Source: Nonomuraea turkmeniaca (GTDB lineage: Bacteria > Actinomycetota > Actinomycetes > Streptosporangiales > Streptosporangiaceae). From it: 37,603 nt of DNA. The notes beneath the pieces are model-generated. The model was given only the letters and a program-made list of their open reading frames with translations, ran no database searches and had not been told where the DNA came from. This document shows, piece by piece, positions 1 to 8,424 of the stretch (position 1 is the first letter of the stretch; every line of letters starts with the position of its first letter). The stretch is from contig NZ_VCKY01000097.1 of the NCBI RefSeq assembly GCF_005889735.1, forward strand, positions 1 to 37,603. Direction: 5' to 3'. The position numbers and the translations under genes are program-made.

Positions 1-340
1 GTCGCATACGCAGCCCCAACCCGCGCCGCTCGTGGCGTGCGGTGTCGATCCGCTCGGCGATCACTCGTGGCGCCGTGGCGCACGCCCGCCCACAAAGCTC
101 ACGGTCTGTGGCGTACGTCGGCCCAGCCAGGACTCGCCGGCCGAGGTGGCATCCCGGCAATGACGCACACGCCGAGACGCCAGCCCCGCCACGACTCACG
201 GGCTGCGATGTAGATCGGTCGTCCCACCAGCACTCGCAGGCCGAGGCGGTACCCGGGCAACAGCGCACTCGCCGGGACGCCAAGCCCGGCGAGACTCTCA
301 GGCCAGGACACTGGCCCGGCCGAAGCCGAGGGCCGATGTG
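1..340. repeat. Gene-free end with degenerate ~100-bp tandem repeat
   Basis: No convincing gene is visible in these 340 bases. The clearest structure is a decayed direct repeat: the block at about 123-203 and the block at about 223-303 share most of their bases in the same order, for example gccgaggtggcatcccggca against gccgaggcggtacccgggca. The weaker match ctcacggtctg near 99-109 suggests a partial third copy one period earlier. On the minus strand both copies stay open in one frame, so this could be the remains of a repeat-containing coding region, but there is no start signal and no recognisable protein. Confidence 0.55.
313..334 (-). terminator. UUCG-capped hairpin after the GTPase gene
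   Basis: Read on the minus strand, 7 nt after the stop codon of the last gene of the long minus-strand run, GGCCC and GGGCC pair as an outer stem. Then comes a 2-nt TC bulge and an inner GGC/GCC stem closed by the very stable TTCG tetraloop. There is no T tract, which is usual for actinobacterial terminators. It probably ends the cobalamin/GTPase transcript. Confidence 0.6.
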
Positions 341-1963
341 TCAGCCGGACAGGTCCCGCAGGGCCGTGTAGAAGGCGTGGTGGCGGGACAGCTCGCGTTC
401 GACGGGCTCGACGACCATCGTCGCCGACACGGAGGCGACCCGGCGCCGCATCTCGCGCTCGACCCGTTCCCGCTCCCGCGACGCCCCCAGCTCCACGAAG
501 TTGCGGGACGCGATGCCCGACAGCGCGCCCAGTCCGAGCACCGAGGCCATCATGAGCCCCACCCACGGCAATGTCGCGCTGTCGACCAGCACCTCCAGCC
601 CCTCCGGCAGTTGGCCGGGCATGATGAGGCCGACCGCCAGCCAGGCCACGCCGGCCAGGAACGCCGCCACCAGGACGTACTGCCACACCTTGAGCAGCCG
701 CCACCACCCGGGCACCCGGTCGAGCTGCGGCGCCACCTCCGTGAGGTCTTCGGTCAGCGCCTGCGGCAGCTGACCCGCGCGGGACCTGGCCGCCTGGTGC
801 ACGGCCGTACGCCACACCGGGCTCATGCCCATGGACAGCCCGTCGGCCAGCGCGTGTACGGCGTTGGCGACCTCGGCCGACTGGGCGCTCACCGAGCCGG
901 TCGTGATGCCGCGGATCTCGTCGCCGACATCCTCCAGACGCAGGCTCTTCAGCGGGTCGGAGCGGAACTTGTCGATCCAGCGCAGATACGGCCACCCGAC
1001 CCACCGGCTGGACCGCTCCGCGTAGACGTTCTCCATGGCCTCGCCCACGGCCGGCACGCCCACCGCGTCGCACAACGCGTCCGTCAGCCCCATCCTGCGG
1101 GCCTCGTCGACCGTCGACGGCGCGGTCAGGGCCTCGCCCAGCGGCACGGCCTCAGCCAGACGCTGCTCCAGACGGTGCAGGTCGGCCTCGAGCTTTTGGA
1201 TGGCGGCACGCCGGCGGGTGACGGCGGTCGCGATGACGCTCTTGAGGCTTTCGATGCCGCGCCCGCTGACCGACGAGGTGGGTACGACGCTCGGGTGCTC
1301 GACCCCCTCGCGGCGCAGCAGGTCGTTGAGGTCGATGACCAGCTCGGCCAGCTCCTCGGTGGTGAGCCTGTCGGCCTGGTTGAGCGCGAACACCGTCACC
1401 GCGTCATGCCCGGCCAGCTCCGTCACGTACCGCCGGTGCGTGGAGGCGTCGGCGTACTTCTGCGGGTCGAGCACCCACACCACCAGGTCGGCCAGCCCGA
1501 TGAGCCGGTCGGCCTCGGTGTCGGTGAGCGCCCTGATCGAGTCGTGGTCGGGCAGGTCGAGCAGGATGAGCCCGTGGAGCTGGCTGTCGCCCTTGTCGAG
1601 CGCGCTGGCACGGGAGAAGCGGTGCCGCCACTGGATCTGCAGCCAGTCGAGCAGCGGCGCCGCGCCCTCAAGCCCCCACACGCAGGCGTGCGTACGGGCG
1701 GTCGTCGGCCGGCGTACGCCGGTGGGCGACAGCTCGAGCCCGGAGATCGCGTTGAACAACGACGACTTCCCGCTGCCCGTGCCGCCCGCGAGGGCGACGA
1801 CGGTGTGCTCGGACGACAGCTTGAGGCGTTCGCCGGCCCGCTGCAGCAGCGCGTTGGCCTCGTTGAGCAGCTTTCTGTCGAGCCGCCCCGGGCCCTGCTC
1901 CACCACCTTGGTGAGCGCGGTCAGACGCGCGGCGAGGCCCGGCCTGGTGGTCATGGTGGTCAT
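341..1963 (-). CDS. YfjP-type dynamin-like membrane GTPase
   Basis: A 540-residue GTPase of the YfjP / dynamin-like superfamily. Visible GTP-binding motifs are the P-loop GGTGSGKS (60-67), the switch I segment TGVRRPTT (about 81-88), the DLPDHDS G3 motif (136-142) and NQAD as G4 (195-198). Two hydrophobic helices near 429-448 and 464-484 form a membrane hairpin, followed by a charged Arg/Glu-rich tail, as in membrane-remodelling bacterial dynamins. The ATG overlaps the TGA of the preceding GTPase gene (ATGA), so the two are translationally coupled and likely form a hetero-oligomer. Streptomyces DynA/DynB, which stabilise FtsZ rings during sporulation septation, are a paired system of the same general kind; whether this pair is orthologous cannot be told from sequence alone. 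Confidence 0.85.
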   Translation of the reverse strand: MTTMTTRPGLAARLTALTKVVEQGPGRLDRKLLNEANALLQRAGERLKLSSEHTVVALAGGTGSGKSSLFNAISGLELSPTGVRRPTTARTHACVWGLEGAAPLLDWLQIQWRHRFSRASALDKGDSQLHGLILLDLPDHDSIRALTDTEADRLIGLADLVVWVLDPQKYADASTHRRYVTELAGHDAVTVFALNQADRLTTEELAELVIDLNDLLRREGVEHPSVVPTSSVSGRGIESLKSVIATAVTRRRAAIQKLEADLHRLEQRLAEAVPLGEALTAPSTVDEARRMGLTDALCDAVGVPAVGEAMENVYAERSSRWVGWPYLRWIDKFRSDPLKSLRLEDVGDEIRGITTGSVSAQSAEVANAVHALADGLSMGMSPVWRTAVHQAARSRAGQLPQALTEDLTEVAPQLDRVPGWWRLLKVWQYVLVAAFLAGVAWLAVGLIMPGQLPEGLEVLVDSATLPWVGLMMASVLGLGALSGIASRNFVELGASRERERVEREMRRRVASVSATMVVEPVERELSRHHAFYTALRDLSG

Positions 1964-4962
1964 CGAGCGACCTCAAGGTTGTACGTTGCCTGGTAAAGCC
2001 GGGTCGCGACGGACTCGTCGGGAATGCCCGCGGAATCGAGCGCCCGCGCGTAACGCAGGGCCTCCTGATCGAACAACATGCCGATCCTGGCCCGCAGGTC
2101 GCTCAGCGCCTTGGCGCCGATGCCGCGCAGCGACTCCGCGCCGAGCAGGGCGTTGACCAGCCGATGCGGCACGCCTTCGCCGTTGCTCCCGTTGAACATC
2201 GCGACCATGAAGATCAGTGACAGCGAGTCGGGATCGAACGACACCAGTTTCGACACCGACCGCTTGGCCACGCCCTCCGTTCGTACGAGCTCGCTCAGGT
2301 GCTCCTGCCAGGACGCGATGGCCCGGCTGGTGTGCCGTACGAGATCGTCCGACGGCCTGTCGAGGCCCTCGCTGAGCTTGGCGCCCAGCTCCGAACGGTG
2401 CCGCCAGCGCGCGGCGACCTCCTCGGCGGCGCGGTTGGCGGCGGCCACGATCACCGACTCCAGGCCGGTGCGGATGGCCGCCTTGAACGCCAGCACACGT
2501 TCGGGCGCCTGCCTGGCGGCCCGGCCGCGCTTGCGCAGCCGCAGCGAGCGCATCAGGTCGCCGGAGCCGGTGAAGTCCTGCCAGCGGGCCAGCACCTCGC
2601 CGTGCAGCAGCGAGCCGTTCTTCGACGCCTTGTCGATCGCGCCGAGCGCGCCGAAGAAAGCCGCCTCCACGTCGCTGCGCAGCTCGGTCCTGAACGCGAC
2701 CTGTGCCTCCAGGTGCTTGGCCAGCGCGGGTACGCGGGTGCTGAAGCTGTTGAGCACGCCGTTGAGCGTCTCGCGTACGGCCTGGGCGCGCCGCTCCTCG
2801 TCCACCGACAGCTCGGCCAGCCACAACCGCAGGTCGGTGACCTCGCTGTCGGGCAGCCTGCCGTCCTCGACCTTCGACTCGTGGATGACGAACCTGTCGA
2901 TCTCGCCCAGGCCGTATTCGGTGAGCATGCGGACGAAGTGCTTCAGCACCACGTCGGCGGACCTCTGCTGCACCCGCGACAACACGATGGCGAGGCGGGC
3001 GCCGCGCTCCTTGGCCAGCTTCAGCAGATTCCAGGCGGGGGCGTCGGCGTAGCGGGCCGCCGTGGTCACGAAGATCCACAGGTCGGCGGCGTCGAGCATG
3101 CGGTGCGCGATCTCGTGATGCTCCTCGACCACCGAGTCGATGTCGGGGGTGTCGAGCAGCGCGACGCCCTGTGGGAGCTTCTCCGTCGCGACGATGACGA
3201 TGCCGCGCATCCCGGCGTTCGGGGAGGCATGGTCGAGGCGCTCCAGGTTGCCGAGCAGCCCTCCCCGCGTGAACCAGTCGCGGTCCTCGGGGTGGCAGAC
3301 CAGCACGGGGGTGCCGGTGGTGGGGCGTCGTATGCCGGTGCGGGAGACGTTGCGTTCGGCGAGGGAGTTGACCAGGGTGGACTTGCCTGCGCCGGTCGAG
3401 CCTGCGATCACGATGAGGGCGGGGGCGGTGCTGGTCTTGACCCTTGGCAGCACATAGTCCTCGAGCTGGGTCAGCAGGTCGGTCTGTGCCTGCCTGGCCT
3501 CCTCGGCACCGGGCAGGTCCAGGCCGAAGCGGAGGTCGGCGACGCTTTCCCGGAGTGCGCCGAGAGCCGCGGCGAGCGCCTTGGCCGCTTCCGCGGGCAA
3601 CGCCTCGGTACGCGTTCCGGCTGCTACTCCGGGTCTGGTTCGCCCGTCCGCGGTGCGGGGGCCCTCTCCGTCTCCGGCGCTGGTCTCCTCGTCGCGCTCC
3701 TGCTGGGGCTCGGCGGGCGGCGGTTGCTCGCTCTCGCGCTCGTCGGCTTTGAGCTCGTCTGCTTCGGATGCGTTGGCTTTGAGCTCGGCCGCCTCGGGTC
3801 CCTCGGGAGACGGCTCGTCCGCTTCGGATTGGTCAGCTTCGAACTCGGCTTCGAGCCCGTCGGCTTCGTGTCCCTTGGCGGATGGCTCATCTGCCGGCGA
3901 CTGCCGCTCCTCGGCGGACTCGTCATCGGCGGACTCGTCTTCGGGCAATGGCCGATCCTCGGCGTGCGGTTGGTCGGCATCGCCGGGCTCGTCGGCGTCG
4001 CTGAGGTCGCCGGCGTCGCTGAGGTCGCCGGCGTCGGGCGATTCCGCCGCGTCCTGCGATTCTGCCGCGACGTCGTCCTCGGCCGTGTCCGGCGAATCGT
4101 CCCCGGTCTGCGGCTGGTCTTCGCCGGGCTGCTCGTCGCTCAGCCGCTCATCGCCCAGGTTCCGTTCGCTCGGCTGCTCAGCGTCCGATTGCCCGGTGGT
4201 CGGCGCGGTCGCCGGCTCGTCCTGAGTGGGGGCTTCCTGCTCGGGAGGGGTCTCGCTGTTGGCCGGCCCGCCGCGGGAAGCAGGCTTCGCAAAGAGGGAG
4301 GGCCCACCGGACGGGGTCGGGTCGGCGGGCGGGGCGGGCTTGCTCGGCACGGGGCCGTGCCCAGGAGTGGCGAGCGTCTCAGGCGCGGAGCCGGCCGGTG
4401 GCTTCTGCGTGGATCGACCCGCCGAAGCGGGCCGGGGCTCCTGCGGGGAGCTGCCGGTTCCGGTGGAGGGCGTTCGGGGTGCGAAGAAGTTCACAGTCTC
4501 GGCGGGCTTCTCGGCGCCGGCACGGTCGGCGGCGGCCTCGCCTTCGGAAGCCGCACCCGCCTCCTCGACTGAAGGCTCCGTACGACCGGCCCGCCCACCA
4601 CCGACCGGCGACTCCGGGCGGCCGGCTCGCGCGTCAACGGCCGGCGGCTCCGGGCGACCGGCCTGCCTTCCAATAGCCGGCGGCTCCGGGCGACCGGCCT
4701 GCCTTCCAACAGCCGGCGGCTCCGGGCGACCGGCCTGCCCATCACCGGCCGGTGTGCCTGCGGGACCAGGCCGTCTCGCCTCGGTCTCCGGCTCCGGGAG
4801 GCCGGTCCGGCCGTCGGGTTTGCGTGCGTCGTCGCCCCGCGGGGCCTTGACGCCACCCGGGGCGAAGGCGTCGAACGTATCGTCGTCGTCCCGCACCGGC
4901 CGGAAGCTCAACGTCTGCTCCCCCAGTGACTCCGGTCGTCCGTCATCCATGGCCGTGTTCAC
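1960..4962 (-). CDS. Dynamin-like GTPase with long acidic disordered N-terminus
   Basis: A 1000-residue protein in two very different halves. Residues 1 to about 450 are low-complexity Pro/Glu/Asp/Ala/Ser with no predicted fold, including five degenerate copies of an AGRPEPPAVGRQ-like unit (77-130). The second half is a dynamin-like GTPase: P-loop GSTGAGKST (521-529), switch I TGIRRPTT (542-549), DTPDIDS (604-610) and a long helical C-terminus with no clear transmembrane helix. It is paralogous to the coupled downstream GTPase and is probably its soluble partner. The GTG start overlaps the TGA of the preceding methyltransferase gene (GTGA); an in-frame ATG four codons later is an alternative. 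The tail may act as a spacer or protein-binding arm; this is inference. Confidence 0.82.
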   Translation of the reverse strand: MNTAMDDGRPESLGEQTLSFRPVRDDDDTFDAFAPGGVKAPRGDDARKPDGRTGLPEPETEARRPGPAGTPAGDGQAGRPEPPAVGRQAGRPEPPAIGRQAGRPEPPAVDARAGRPESPVGGGRAGRTEPSVEEAGAASEGEAAADRAGAEKPAETVNFFAPRTPSTGTGSSPQEPRPASAGRSTQKPPAGSAPETLATPGHGPVPSKPAPPADPTPSGGPSLFAKPASRGGPANSETPPEQEAPTQDEPATAPTTGQSDAEQPSERNLGDERLSDEQPGEDQPQTGDDSPDTAEDDVAAESQDAAESPDAGDLSDAGDLSDADEPGDADQPHAEDRPLPEDESADDESAEERQSPADEPSAKGHEADGLEAEFEADQSEADEPSPEGPEAAELKANASEADELKADERESEQPPPAEPQQERDEETSAGDGEGPRTADGRTRPGVAAGTRTEALPAEAAKALAAALGALRESVADLRFGLDLPGAEEARQAQTDLLTQLEDYVLPRVKTSTAPALIVIAGSTGAGKSTLVNSLAERNVSRTGIRRPTTGTPVLVCHPEDRDWFTRGGLLGNLERLDHASPNAGMRGIVIVATEKLPQGVALLDTPDIDSVVEEHHEIAHRMLDAADLWIFVTTAARYADAPAWNLLKLAKERGARLAIVLSRVQQRSADVVLKHFVRMLTEYGLGEIDRFVIHESKVEDGRLPDSEVTDLRLWLAELSVDEERRAQAVRETLNGVLNSFSTRVPALAKHLEAQVAFRTELRSDVEAAFFGALGAIDKASKNGSLLHGEVLARWQDFTGSGDLMRSLRLRKRGRAARQAPERVLAFKAAIRTGLESVIVAAANRAAEEVAARWRHRSELGAKLSEGLDRPSDDLVRHTSRAIASWQEHLSELVRTEGVAKRSVSKLVSFDPDSLSLIFMVAMFNGSNGEGVPHRLVNALLGAESLRGIGAKALSDLRARIGMLFDQEALRYARALDSAGIPDESVATRLYQATYNLEVAR

Positions 4963-6191
4963 GGCAAGCGCTCCGCTCGAACCATCTCGACCTCCTGGCC
5001 GACCCTGACGACGTCGCCGACGATGACGATCGCCGGCGGCCGTATCCCAGCCGCGGACACGCGGTCGGCCACGGTGGAAAGCGAAGCGATAACCGCCCGC
5101 TGGGTCGGAAGGGTACCGTCCTGTACCACCATTACGGGAGTCTCCGGAGAACGTCCGTCGCGAACGAGCGTCTCGGCCACCTTCGCCAGCCGCTCGACCG
5201 CCATCAGCAGCACCAGCGTGCCCTGGGAACGGGCCAGACCGGGCCAGTCGACGGTCGACTTGGGGTCGTCGGGCGCCACGTGCACGGAGATCACATGGAA
5301 CTCCTGGCTGACCCCGCGATGCGTCACCGGCACCCCGGCCGCGGCGGGCACCGCGACGGCGCTGGTGATGCCGGGCACGACCAGCACGGGGATGCCGGCT
5401 CGGGCGCAGGCGATCATCTCTTCGCCGCCCCGCCCGAACACGAACGGGTCGCCGCCCTTGAGCCGGACCACGAACTTGCCCTGCCGGGCCCGGTCCACGA
5501 GGAGCTCATTGATCGTCTCCTGGGACAACGACCGGCCGTAGGGCACCTTGGCGGCGTCGACCAGCTCGACGTCGGGGGCGAGCTCGTCGAGCAGCGCGCG
5601 GGGCGCCAGCCGGTCGGCGACCACCACGTCGGCCTGCGCCAGGAGCTGCCGCCCCCGCACGGTGATCAGGCCGGGGTCGCCGGGTCCGCCGCCGACCAGG
5701 GCCACGCCGACCGGTTTCGTACGGTTGCGCCGTGCTTCAACAGTGCCGTCGCGTAGCGCCTCGACGACCGCGTCCCTGATGCCGGCCGCCCGGCGCGGGT
5801 CGCCGCCCGCGGTGACGGCCACGCTGATCTCTTCGACCCGTCCCGAGGCGGGCGTCCAGGCGGCGGAGGCGTCCTTGTCGTCGGCCCGCACGCACCACAC
5901 GCGCTTGGCCTCCGCCTCGGCGGCGACCGCGGTGTTGACGGATCTGTCGTCGGTGCAGGCCTGCACGAGCCAGGCACCGTCGCAGTCGCCGACCTCGTAC
6001 GGCCGGGCGTGCCAGGTGACCCGGCCGGCGGCGATCAGGTCGTCGAGCGCCGGGGTCACGCTCGGTGACACGACGGTGACCTCCGCACCGGCCTCGATCA
6101 GCGCGGGGACACGCCGTTGCGCGACGCGGCCGCCGCCCACGACGAGCACCCGGCGGCCGGAAAGCCGCAGGCCGAGGAGGTAGGGACCCAT
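4959..6191 (-). CDS. cobA: Precorrin-2 dehydrogenase / uroporphyrinogen-III C-methyltransferase fusion
   Basis: A 410-residue CysG-like bifunctional enzyme of siroheme/cobalamin synthesis. The N-terminal part is the NAD-dependent precorrin-2 dehydrogenase (GGGRVAQRR, 19-27). From about residue 160 is the SAM-dependent methyltransferase that converts uroporphyrinogen III to precorrin-2 (VGGGPGDPGLIT, 166-177; RLKGGDPFVFGRG; VPGITSA). It is shorter than enterobacterial CysG (about 457) because the linker between halves is reduced, which is common in actinobacteria. The ATG has a GGGAG Shine-Dalgarno 9 nt upstream. A 79-bp gap separates it from the agmatinase-family gene; downstream it overlaps the GTPase gene by 4 bp, so GTPase translation depends on this gene. 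Confidence 0.92.
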   Translation of the reverse strand: MGPYLLGLRLSGRRVLVVGGGRVAQRRVPALIEAGAEVTVVSPSVTPALDDLIAAGRVTWHARPYEVGDCDGAWLVQACTDDRSVNTAVAAEAEAKRVWCVRADDKDASAAWTPASGRVEEISVAVTAGGDPRRAAGIRDAVVEALRDGTVEARRNRTKPVGVALVGGGPGDPGLITVRGRQLLAQADVVVADRLAPRALLDELAPDVELVDAAKVPYGRSLSQETINELLVDRARQGKFVVRLKGGDPFVFGRGGEEMIACARAGIPVLVVPGITSAVAVPAAAGVPVTHRGVSQEFHVISVHVAPDDPKSTVDWPGLARSQGTLVLLMAVERLAKVAETLVRDGRSPETPVMVVQDGTLPTQRAVIASLSTVADRVSAAGIRPPAIVIVGDVVRVGQEVEMVRAERLP

Positions 6192-6270
6192 AAGGGTAAT
6201 CTCCCATTCGCGAAGGATGTGTTAGGAGGTAAACCTACCGGCTCTCCATCGCTCATTTGCTGCGCCTGAG

Positions 6271-7287
6271 TTAACGACCATCGAGAAGGGGCTGGCGGGG
6301 ATCCCAGCGAGGCCCGCCCTCATCGTCCTTCCGGCGTCTGGCCATCGCTGACAGGGCCTCAAGGATAACGCGGTTCCCGAGGTACGCGGTGATGTCCGCG
6401 TGATCGTACGGCGGCGCCACCTCCACCAGCTCCATCCCCGCCACAGGCAGCTCGTAGCAGATCCTGCGCACCGCGTCGAGGAGTTGCCTGGCCGTGAGCC
6501 CACCCGGCTCGGGCGTGCCGGTGCCCGGCGCGTGGCCCGGGTCGCAGACATCGATGTCGACGGAGAGGAAGATCTGGTCGCAGTCGTCGAGCGCTATCGT
6601 GAACGACTCGGTCAGGACCTCGTCGAGCCCCCTTGCGACGACCTCGGTCATCTCGTACGAGCGCATGTTCCGCCGCGCCATCCACTCGAGCGTGGCCGGC
6701 TCGGGCCAGTAGCCGCGCAGCCCGATCTGCAGGAACCGGTCGCCGCGGATGGCGCCGGACTCGATGAGCCGCCGCATCGGCTGGCCGTGGCCGTACAGGT
6801 GGTGGCCGAAGGTGTGGTCGCCGGTGTCGGCATGGGCATCGAAGTGGATCATGGAGGTGCGGCCCGGCGCGTGCGCCCTGGCCGTGCCCCGCGCGTCGGG
6901 CAGCGCGATCGTGTGGTCGCCGCCCAGCACCAGCGGGATCGCGCCGGAGGCGGCGACGCGGTGCACGGCCTCCTCGATCGCGGCCAGCGAGCTCTCGACG
7001 TCGCCCGAATAACACTCCACGTCACCAGCGTCGAGTACGCGCAGGTCCTTCAGCGCGTCCACGCGCAGCGCCAGGCTCGGCCTGGATCCGTCGTGAGGCA
7101 GGTAGCACGCCTGACGCAGCGCCTGAGGGCCGAATCTGGCGCCGGGCCGGCTGGAGGTGCCCCCGTCGAACGGAGCCCCGATGATCACCACATCGGCGCC
7201 CTCGTAGCTCGCCGGGTCGCCGACGTCGCAGCGGTCCACCCCCAGAAAAGTGAAATCCGGGCCGTACATCGCGCCATAACGGGACAA
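6271..7287 (-). CDS. speB: Agmatinase-family ureohydrolase
   Basis: A 338-residue member of the arginase/agmatinase fold, binuclear manganese enzymes that hydrolyse guanidino compounds to urea and an amine. All metal-binding motifs are present: GGDHT (122-126), HFDAHAD (148-154) and SVDIDVCDP (242-250), followed by GHAPGTGTPEPGG typical of agmatinases. The substrate could be agmatine, guanidinobutyrate or guanidinopropionate. The start is TTG at 7287 with a strong GGAGGG Shine-Dalgarno 6 nt away; the first ATG, six codons in, lacks a well-placed site. It begins 13 bp after the cobT stop, so it is part of the cobalamin run, an unusual place for a polyamine gene. Confidence 0.85.
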   Translation of the reverse strand: MSRYGAMYGPDFTFLGVDRCDVGDPASYEGADVVIIGAPFDGGTSSRPGARFGPQALRQACYLPHDGSRPSLALRVDALKDLRVLDAGDVECYSGDVESSLAAIEEAVHRVAASGAIPLVLGGDHTIALPDARGTARAHAPGRTSMIHFDAHADTGDHTFGHHLYGHGQPMRRLIESGAIRGDRFLQIGLRGYWPEPATLEWMARRNMRSYEMTEVVARGLDEVLTESFTIALDDCDQIFLSVDIDVCDPGHAPGTGTPEPGGLTARQLLDAVRRICYELPVAGMELVEVAPPYDHADITAYLGNRVILEALSAMARRRKDDEGGPRWDPRQPLLDGR

Positions 7288-7300
7288 GACCCGCCCTCCT

Positions 7301-8371
7301 TCACTCCGGCTTCTCGGTCACTCCCGCCGAGTCGAACGTGGCCACGTCATGCATCACCCGCACGGCCGCGCACACCATCGGATGGGCGAGCAGGCCGCCG
7401 GTGCCCTCGCCGAGCCTCATCTCCAGCTCCACCAGCGGGCGCAGCCCGAGGTGAGTGAGCGCGGCGGCGTGGCCGGGCTCGGCCGAGCGATGCCCGGCGA
7501 CGCAGTGGTCGGGCACGGCCGGGTCCAGCGCGGCGGCCACGAGGGCGGCGGCGCCCGCGATGACGCCGTCGAGGATCACCGGGACCCGGGCCGCCGCTCC
7601 GCCCAGGATGAAGCCCGCGATGGCGGCGTGCTCGTACCCGCCGACGGCGGCCAGCGCGCGCAGCGCCTCGCTGGCGGACGACATGTCGCTCGGCAGCTCG
7701 TTCACCTGGAGGGCCTCGCGGACGACTGCCACCTTGCGGGCGTGCGTCTCGTCGTCGATCCCGGTGCCCCTGCCGGTCACCTCGGCCGCGTCCTTGCCGG
7801 TGAAGACGGAGATCAGGGCGGCGGAGGCGGTGGTGTTGGCGATGCCCATGTCGCCGGTGATCAGGCAGCGGGCGCCCGACGCCACCAGGTCACGGGCCAC
7901 CGTGATCCCGGCCTCCAGCCCTCTGACGGCCTGGTCGACGGTCATGGCGGGACCCTGCGACAGGTCGGCGGTGCCGTACCCGATCTTGTGCTTGACCAGC
8001 CCGGGCGCGTCGGGCAGGTCGGTGGCGACGCCGACGTCGACCACGGTCACGGGCACGCCGGCCTGGGCGGCGAAGGCGTTGGCGACCGCGCCGCCGGCCA
8101 GGAAGTTGGCCACCATCTGCACGGTGACCTCCTGCGGCCACGGTGTGACCCCGCGGGCGTGCACGCCGTGATCGGCCGCGAAGATGGCCAGCGCCGCGGG
8201 GGCGGGCATGGGCGGCGGGCAGGCGCCTGCCGCGCCCGCGAGGCGGATCGCGATCTCCTCCAGCGCGCCGAGCGAGCCCCGGGGCTTGGTGAGGCGGTCC
8301 TGGTGGGCGCGAGCCTCGGCGACCGCCACCGGATCGGCGGGGCGGATCGCGGCGAGCGTCTCAGCGAGCAC
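7301..8371 (-). CDS. cobT: Nicotinate-nucleotide--dimethylbenzimidazole phosphoribosyltransferase
   Basis: CobT makes alpha-ribazole phosphate from nicotinate mononucleotide and 5,6-dimethylbenzimidazole, activating the lower ligand of cobalamin. Seen: LTKPRGSLG near residue 28, FAADHGV near 65, TGDMGIANTT, and the catalytic Glu in GEGTGG (Glu322, matching Glu317 of the Salmonella enzyme). The open frame continues about 63 codons further upstream, but that part is Arg/Pro-rich and overlaps the cbiX-like gene. GTG at 8371, with GGAGG 6 nt before it, gives 356 residues, the normal CobT length. A 53-bp gap with a hairpin separates it from the preceding gene. Confidence 0.92.
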   Translation of the reverse strand: MLAETLAAIRPADPVAVAEARAHQDRLTKPRGSLGALEEIAIRLAGAAGACPPPMPAPAALAIFAADHGVHARGVTPWPQEVTVQMVANFLAGGAVANAFAAQAGVPVTVVDVGVATDLPDAPGLVKHKIGYGTADLSQGPAMTVDQAVRGLEAGITVARDLVASGARCLITGDMGIANTTASAALISVFTGKDAAEVTGRGTGIDDETHARKVAVVREALQVNELPSDMSSASEALRALAAVGGYEHAAIAGFILGGAAARVPVILDGVIAGAAALVAAALDPAVPDHCVAGHRSAEPGHAAALTHLGLRPLVELEMRLGEGTGGLLAHPMVCAAVRVMHDVATFDSAGVTEKPE

Positions 8372-8390
8372 GGCGTACCTCCACTGACGG

Positions 8391-8408
8391 GCCTTCGCGC
8401 GGGAAGGC
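8391..8408 (-). other. Intercistronic hairpin between the cbiX-like gene and cobT
   Basis: GCCTTC and GAAGGC form a perfect 6-bp stem around a 6-nt GC loop, just after the cbiX-like stop and about 20 nt before the cobT start codon. There is no T tract. It may stabilise or process the transcript or damp read-through. Confidence 0.35.
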
Positions 8409-8424
8409 TGAGGGGACGAGGGGC

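Noticed and set aside
42..371. A 109-codon plus-strand frame at the left end
   Set aside because: Runs through the decayed repeat and the terminator hairpin; low-complexity translation and no ribosome site.
2299..4572. A 757-codon plus-strand frame opposite the large GTPase gene
   Set aside because: Antisense to the GTPase with no start signal or domain; the acidic low-complexity codons read as Gly/Leu/Arg-rich on the other strand.
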